This document shows positions 58,836-64,000 of a DNA stretch of 64,000 bases, in pieces. The notes beneath the pieces were generated by a model. The model was not told the origin of the DNA. It ran no database searches and saw nothing but the letters and a program-made list of their open reading frames with translations. The stretch lies in NCBI GenBank assembly GCA_026120035.1, contig JALRME010000006.1, positions 1,116,001-1,180,000 of the forward strand, in the 5' to 3' direction. The position numbers and the translations under genes are program-made. How positions within the stretch are numbered: position 1 is the first letter of the stretch; every line of letters starts with the position of its first letter. The DNA is from Coleophoma eucalyptorum (Eukaryota > Ascomycota > Leotiomycetes > Helotiales > Dermateaceae).

Positions 58836-61420
58836 TTTCCCTACTGATACCGCACCAACGATTGGAAGACGTCTACCGACTCAAAGAATTAACTTTGGAA
58901 GAAGCCCGTAGCTAGTAACAAAAGAAAGTTAGATTTTCCCCATTGAGGTGTAAGCAGATGCGCAGCATTTAGGCTTATAGATCGAGAAGTACGTCTTCTG
59001 GAGAAATCGAGCCCAGGCTGAAGGTAGAAAAGGATCGGCATCCCATCTTCCTTGTAAAGTGGACTTGCCTCCTGCTTCATATCCAAGATGAACAGACCAC
59101 ATTGACTACGTCCGCGGGTTCACAAAAGGAAAAGATGGACAGAAGGATAGAGTCTGGGGCCTGGCTCCCCTGATATAAGTTGGGGGCTGTAGTAGACTAA
59201 AAACGCCTCCTATTGGTAGAAGTGAGCAGCCAGAATAGTGGTAAATAGAGTAGGCGCGAATTAGTTACAGGCCATCTCCCAGGTATTCTAGTGGCTTGAA
59301 GCCAAATTCATACCCATCATTTTCCTGAGTCCACAATTATTGGCTGGACCCAGTAAGAGAAGGCGTTATGTTGACGGGTAGTTGGTTCTTGGGTGGGACT
59401 GATATCCGAATGACAACGCTTGTGTGTTTGGGGGAAAAGAGGGTGGATGCACGCAAGGCTGTCACTTAAAGGCATGGAAGGCCCACCTTCAATGTTTTAT
59501 CTTAAGGAAGCAGGGTCGTTCCAGTACGGAAATTTGGATACGACTGTGTAATCACCAGAATTGAACAGTAGGCGATGATGGTAGTCTGCATTTTCAGAGT
59601 TGGCTGAAGAAAGACCGGCAGAAGAACGATAGATACTTAATCAGGCATTGTCAGTGTAACACCCCATGCTTCCACCACCACATCTGTAAGCTGGTCAAAT
59701 GCCTAATTGGGAAATATAAGTAATTACCCCAGCTTTCCTGCATACCGACTGAGCTCGAGAAGGAAAAGGGGCGTCTAAATGGCTCAAGCATTGCGCCACC
59801 CTGCGAGTAACGGCAGCTCACCAGTTAGCCGCGGGATTTAATCAGTGCTGTTGCACCATGTGCCGTTGATTGAGATGGCTTCACCGAGCGGCCATTGCTA
59901 TAGTATTCGGAAATGCGAGACATCTCGCACTCGTCAACATAGATTCCTGGGTCGTGCCCTGAGCAAAGACAACATGTGTGTCGGATGGGTTGTGGAATCT
60001 TAAAGCTCGTGCCATACGCATCTGGCACGCATCTGGCGGGCATCGGAGTTGGACACTCCCGATGAGTGGATGGTGTTCCCACCGAATTGCAGTAGCAGAG
60101 CCGATACCCATGCCGGCGCACAAATATCCACGAAGCACCTGGTACTGTGCCTTTGCAACCGTCCACCGACTTGCGCATCAAACGGCATTGGTGAGTCGAT
60201 ATTGCACGTAGGCGTCGGGAGCATACAGTACTTATACACCAGCAGAGCAACACCAGGATCTGGGTAGGGGTATGGGTATGGATAGGAAGGTTTGAAGGTC
60301 GATCGCTGTGCAGAGCTTGACGTAGAAGGTGGCCAGCCCGCGGGTAGGGGTGGTTCTTTTAAGGTAGCGGCTAGTGCCTAGGACAGCTAAGCGTTCGCCC
60401 CACGCTGCCAGCGACAGCCACGACGGCCACCCATGTGCCAAACGGCCCCTTACGGCCCCTTTCTTTCTCTTCCGCTTCCTTCCTCCCCTGACGAAAATTC
60501 ATGCCGGGTCGGGGCTCAGTCAGTCGTCCGTCGTCCGTCGCCCTCATCAGACATCAGTCAGTCATCAGTCGTCAACGGTCGATAGTTCTCTTGTTCCTTG
60601 CTGCAAAGTCGTTAGCACTACACCATCACCCGACAACCCAAGCAAGGACGATGTCAAGGTCGGCTAATTTCCCACTGAAGTCTTTAGATCCCACATTTAT
60701 ACACAAAACATTCCGCGAGTGCCGCGCCAGCTTCTTGGCTGGACTGGAAGGGGTGTCACTTTTTCCATGGCTGTTCATCGGCATCGAGAGCTCTGGACCC
60801 GCCCGGCACGCTGGTCGTTCTCGGTTGGCACTGGTATGGGTGACCGGTATGGGTATACCGGTATGGGTGAAGTCAGACTAGGAAGACCGTTGCGTAAACT
60901 GCATCTGAGCTTCCATTTCCGGACCACTAAGATTGCTCTAGAGACAATGGGATGTTGCCGTCTGCAGGAAGAAAAATGGGAAATTTGTGCCATGATCATT
61001 GCACCCCTTATCCTTGTTGTCGGTGCCAGTCCACCTCTATCGGCGCGTCGTGTATCACGCTACTTTCCATCGTCTGTTCTTGCTTGCAGCCCAGATGATT
61101 CGTATTGCACATGATTTGGCTCGGTTGCTAGTAGTATCTGTCCCCGATCTCCACTGTTCCTCAACCACAGACTCACAGCGTTGTTGATCCCAAACGGGGA
61201 TCCCAATCGAGGGGAACTTTAGCCTACCAGACTCTCGAAAAGCCTCCTATGCCCCTGAGCCACCTATCTTCCCTTTTAAACTGATATCGCACTCGACCAT
61301 CGTGCCGTCCTTCGCTTCGTATTCGACTTAGATTTTGTGCCATTTCTAACCATTTGACCGATCGCTAGGAATTATTTCCAGGGCCGGCATACGTACTTGA
61401 CATCACGGGAGAACTGTAGG
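58836..61420. other. Long divergent intergenic region
   Basis: About 2.6 kb between the CFEM receptor gene (-) and the FAD monooxygenase gene (+). It includes simple repeats near 60512-60580 (CAGTCAGTC and CGTCCGTC units) and a minisatellite at ~60833. No gene is supported. Confidence 0.5.
60833..60868 (+). repeat. Short minisatellite, GGTATGGGT units
   Basis: Three copies of GGTATGGGT at 60833-60841, 60846-60854 and 60860-60868 with 4-5 bp spacers (TGACC/ATACC type). A related GGGGTATGGGTATGG string occurs at ~60267-60281. Confidence 0.6.
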
Positions 61421-64000
61421 ATGTCTGACATGGATGCAGCAGCAGGTTCTTTGGAATCAACCCCTCACGCCCAGACCAATGGACATGAGACCAAGTCAGG
61501 GTTGAAAGTTATCATTGTGGGTGGCTCCATCGCAGGCCTTACTCTTGCCCACTGTCTTCTCCGCCAGGGCATTGACTTTGTAGTTCTTGAAGCCGGAAAG
61601 GAGATCGCACCCCAGGTTGGGGCATCCATTGTGGTCTGCCCCAATGGTGCTCGGATTCTTGATCAACTCGGTATTTGGGATGATGTCTTTGCAGCCGTAT
61701 CGCCGTTGCGAAGCAACTATACCTGGACTGGCGATGGAAAGAACGTGATCACTGGCGATGCACCAGCTCTTACAACCGTCCGGTAGGTCAAGCGTTGGGG
61801 TGTATCTTGAACGCTACTAATTGGGAATAGAACCGGCTACCCAATGGCTTTCTTGACTCGCCGGGACCTGCTCAAGATCATCTCTGATCATCTTCCAGAG
61901 AACGCCAATATTCTCTTGTCCAAGCGAGTGAAGAAGATTGAGCAATCTGCTACCGGTGTCACTGCATTTTGTGAAGATGGATCAGAGTATTCTGGAGACG
62001 TTCTTGTCGGAGCTGATGGTGTGCGCAGCAGTACCCGAGAAACTATGCTGCAACACTTGGAGTCAATCAATCCAGGAATCACTAAGAAGGACGCAACCGC
62101 TTTGTCAGCTGAATACAATTGTATCTTTGGCTTTGGCGAGCCTGTAGAAGGATTCGTGATTCCTGGTGATTCTCATCGATCGTATGACAAGAACTATTCA
62201 ACCCTCTCATTTATTGGAGAAGGTGGAAAGCTCTTCTGGTTTCTCTTCTCTAAGCTTGACAAGAGATATTATGGCAAAGATATCCCCAGATACACAAAGG
62301 ATGACCTGGATGAGGCTATCAAGCCCTTCCTTGGTATTCACATGACCGAAGACATCACTTTCGGTTCAGTATGGGCAACTAGAACTTTTGCCAACATGAC
62401 TTGCGTCGAGGAGTCACAGTTTGAAAACTGGACTTCAGACCGAATTGTCTGCGTGGGAGATGCAATTCACAAGGTATGTATAGATTGTGAACGTTGTGAA
62501 TGCGGCCGCTAATACTATGTAGATGACACCAAATCTGGGTGCTGGCGGAAATGCAGCCATTGAGAGTGCTGCCGCACTGGCCAACAGCCTATCCAAGCTG
62601 TCCAACCCTACCCTGCCTGAAATCAAGAATGCTCTCCAAGCTTACTACGAGAAGCGACACGCTCGTGTCAATGCAATCTGCGATGCTGCCAATCAGCTGA
62701 CTCGTCTCGAGGCTTTAGATGACCCAATATTGAAGATTATGGCACTATATGTCATTCCAACCCTGGGCGACTTCCTCACAGATGTTACCTGTGCTGGAAT
62801 CACTGGTGCTGAATTGATTGAGGGCCTCCCTGTTCCTGAAAAGGCGCTCACCGCAACAATGGCATGGGACCCTGAGTCGGGAATTGGAAAGACTGAGAAG
62901 AAATGGGTTCGAGCACTATACGCTCTGCCCCTTTTGGCCATTGTCTATGGTTGCCAACGAACAATGGGTGTATCATTCGCCCAAGTCATCCCAGAACTCA
63001 TAAAGAATATTGGCAAGCTTCCTTTGGATAATGGCGAATCTGTTGCAGTCTGCAGAAAGTACTTCGGAGCTAAGACTTTGGACAAGGCTCTGAGCATCAT
63101 AGTTGCTCTCTTCACACCAGCCATTGGAAACCTGGATTCCTTGGGCTTTAAACAAGCCATTGCATTTTTGGGTGACCTGATCCCCATGCAGACCATTTGG
63201 ATGATTGAAGGTATCAGACGTGGTAACTTTATAACTGCTGCTCATCTTCTGTGAGTCTTTCTATATCGTATGAAAAAGTGTGTTTGCTAACCAATTTTAG
63301 TCCAACTTTAATGGGTGTCCTCTACCAGCTCAAGGGTATTGGATTCGTCGCTCCAGTCTACTTTTTCTTGCACTATGTTCAATCTCCCCTCGAGAACTAC
63401 CACGCATCCGACATGCGCATGACACAGGTTGGACCTGCCAAGACCATCATCCCCACTATCACCCTCTCATACCTTGTTCCAACCATAGCTATGTTCGCAG
63501 CGAAGAGCTTAAGCACCCGCCAATGGATCAATGGTGTTTTCTGGCAACCATTCCCTATCTATGCCGCCCTGCTTCAAAGACTCTTCTCCGTCACCGTCAA
63601 GGACACTACTGCCCATGATCGTGTTTACAACCCAGAAGCGGACGTCCCATACCTCCGATATGCATATGGCTTCTCGGCCGTCACCAGTGCCCTGGCAAAC
63701 ATTTACGTCAGACTTACCTCGCCTACCTCTCTGATCAATATTTTCTTCAAGGACACCTCCAACCCAACTGCACTACTCCCAGTCGTGCGTGGTATTGCCC
63801 GCGCTCTTCGCTATGACCAGATAGCCGCTTTTAGCGCTGGTGCTGTCTGGACCATGTTGCATTTCAAGGACTTGAAGGAGAAGAAGAAGCTCAATGTTGG
63901 CTGGGGCCGTATCATCGGTGTCTTCGCTGGCACAACCTTGGTTGCTGGCCCTGGTGCCGCGATGGCTGTTATGTGGGCCTGGAGAGAGGAGTGCCTCATC
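61421..64000 (+). CDS. FAD-dependent monooxygenase fused to a multi-TM C-terminal region, 3' end cut by the window
   Basis: Exons 61421-61782, 61831-62473, 62523-63250 and 63301 to the window end give 811 codons and remain open. N-terminal part: FAD-binding GGSIAGLTLAHCL (~residues 36-48), the VVLEAGKE region, a long acidic/NTD, VLVGADGVRS (the DG motif) and VGDAIHKMTPNLGAGGNAAI (the GD motif and substrate-binding helix), all of the aromatic-hydroxylase/PaxM-type flavoprotein family. After about residue 450 the sequence turns hydrophobic with at least six TM-like stretches (for example AAHLLPTLMGVLYQLKGIG and ARALRYDQIAAFSAGAVWTM). Flavin monooxygenases of this family are normally ~450 aa; the extension roughly doubles it. 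It may anchor the enzyme in a membrane or add a second activity such as a membrane terpene cyclase (inference). The true C-terminus lies beyond base 64000. Confidence 0.88.

Noticed and set aside
1..64000. CRISPR arrays, prokaryotic operons, insertion sequences
   Set aside because: No regularly spaced identical repeats with spacers, no transposase or integrase ORF, and the gene structure is eukaryotic throughout.

Overview
The window comes from the nuclear genome of a filamentous ascomycete (Pezizomycotina). The evidence is compact genes broken by short introns (about 45-146 nt) with GT..AG ends and CTAAC/CTAAT-like branch sites, two Zn2Cys6 regulators, a CFEM-receptor, a LaeA-like methyltransferase, a CBM1-linked glycoside hydrolase, an intron-containing tRNA-Glu and a spliced ribosomal protein gene (uL1). 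The class cannot be fixed from sequence alone; a leotiomycete-type plant-associated or saprotrophic fungus would fit but is a guess. Both window edges cut genes: a class II aldolase at the left and a flavin monooxygenase/membrane fusion at the right.

Layout. 0-5.4 kb: aldolase (partial), a short-chain dehydrogenase and a secreted rhamnogalacturonan acetylesterase. 6.4-13.3 kb: a Zn2Cys6 factor and a sugar transporter, divergently transcribed. 13.3-15.8 kb: AT-rich DNA with a tRNA-Glu(CTC) gene and a clearly broken metallophosphoesterase gene. 17.7-19.3 kb: LaeA-like methyltransferase. 21.3-27.8 kb: arylsulfotransferase-like protein, cytochrome P450 and SMP-30/gluconolactonase-like enzyme. 28-33 kb: an orphan DUF1115-type domain, a hypothetical coiled-coil protein and an OPT transporter with a 3' frameshift. 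34.9-39.3 kb: GrpB-like protein, GH5 mannanase with CBM1 and a small Cys-rich protein. 42-47 kb: a highly diverged 14-3-3-like protein, a Myb/SANT-like protein and ribosomal protein uL1. 48.9-53.5 kb: a DHA2-type MFS exporter followed by its probable Zn2Cys6 regulator. 55.9-58.8 kb: GNAT acetyltransferase and CFEM seven-TM receptor. 61.4 kb to the end: FAD monooxygenase with a membrane C-terminus.

Functionally the window mixes housekeeping genes (uL1, tRNA) with accessory ones: plant cell-wall deconstruction (pectin side-chain deacetylation, mannan hydrolysis), sugar and peptide uptake, and oxidative or secondary metabolism (two probable transporter/regulator pairs, P450, flavin monooxygenase, LaeA-like methyltransferase). 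There is no single classic biosynthetic cluster with a PKS, NRPS or terpene synthase. Exon models were derived by hand; each spliced length was checked to be a multiple of three.
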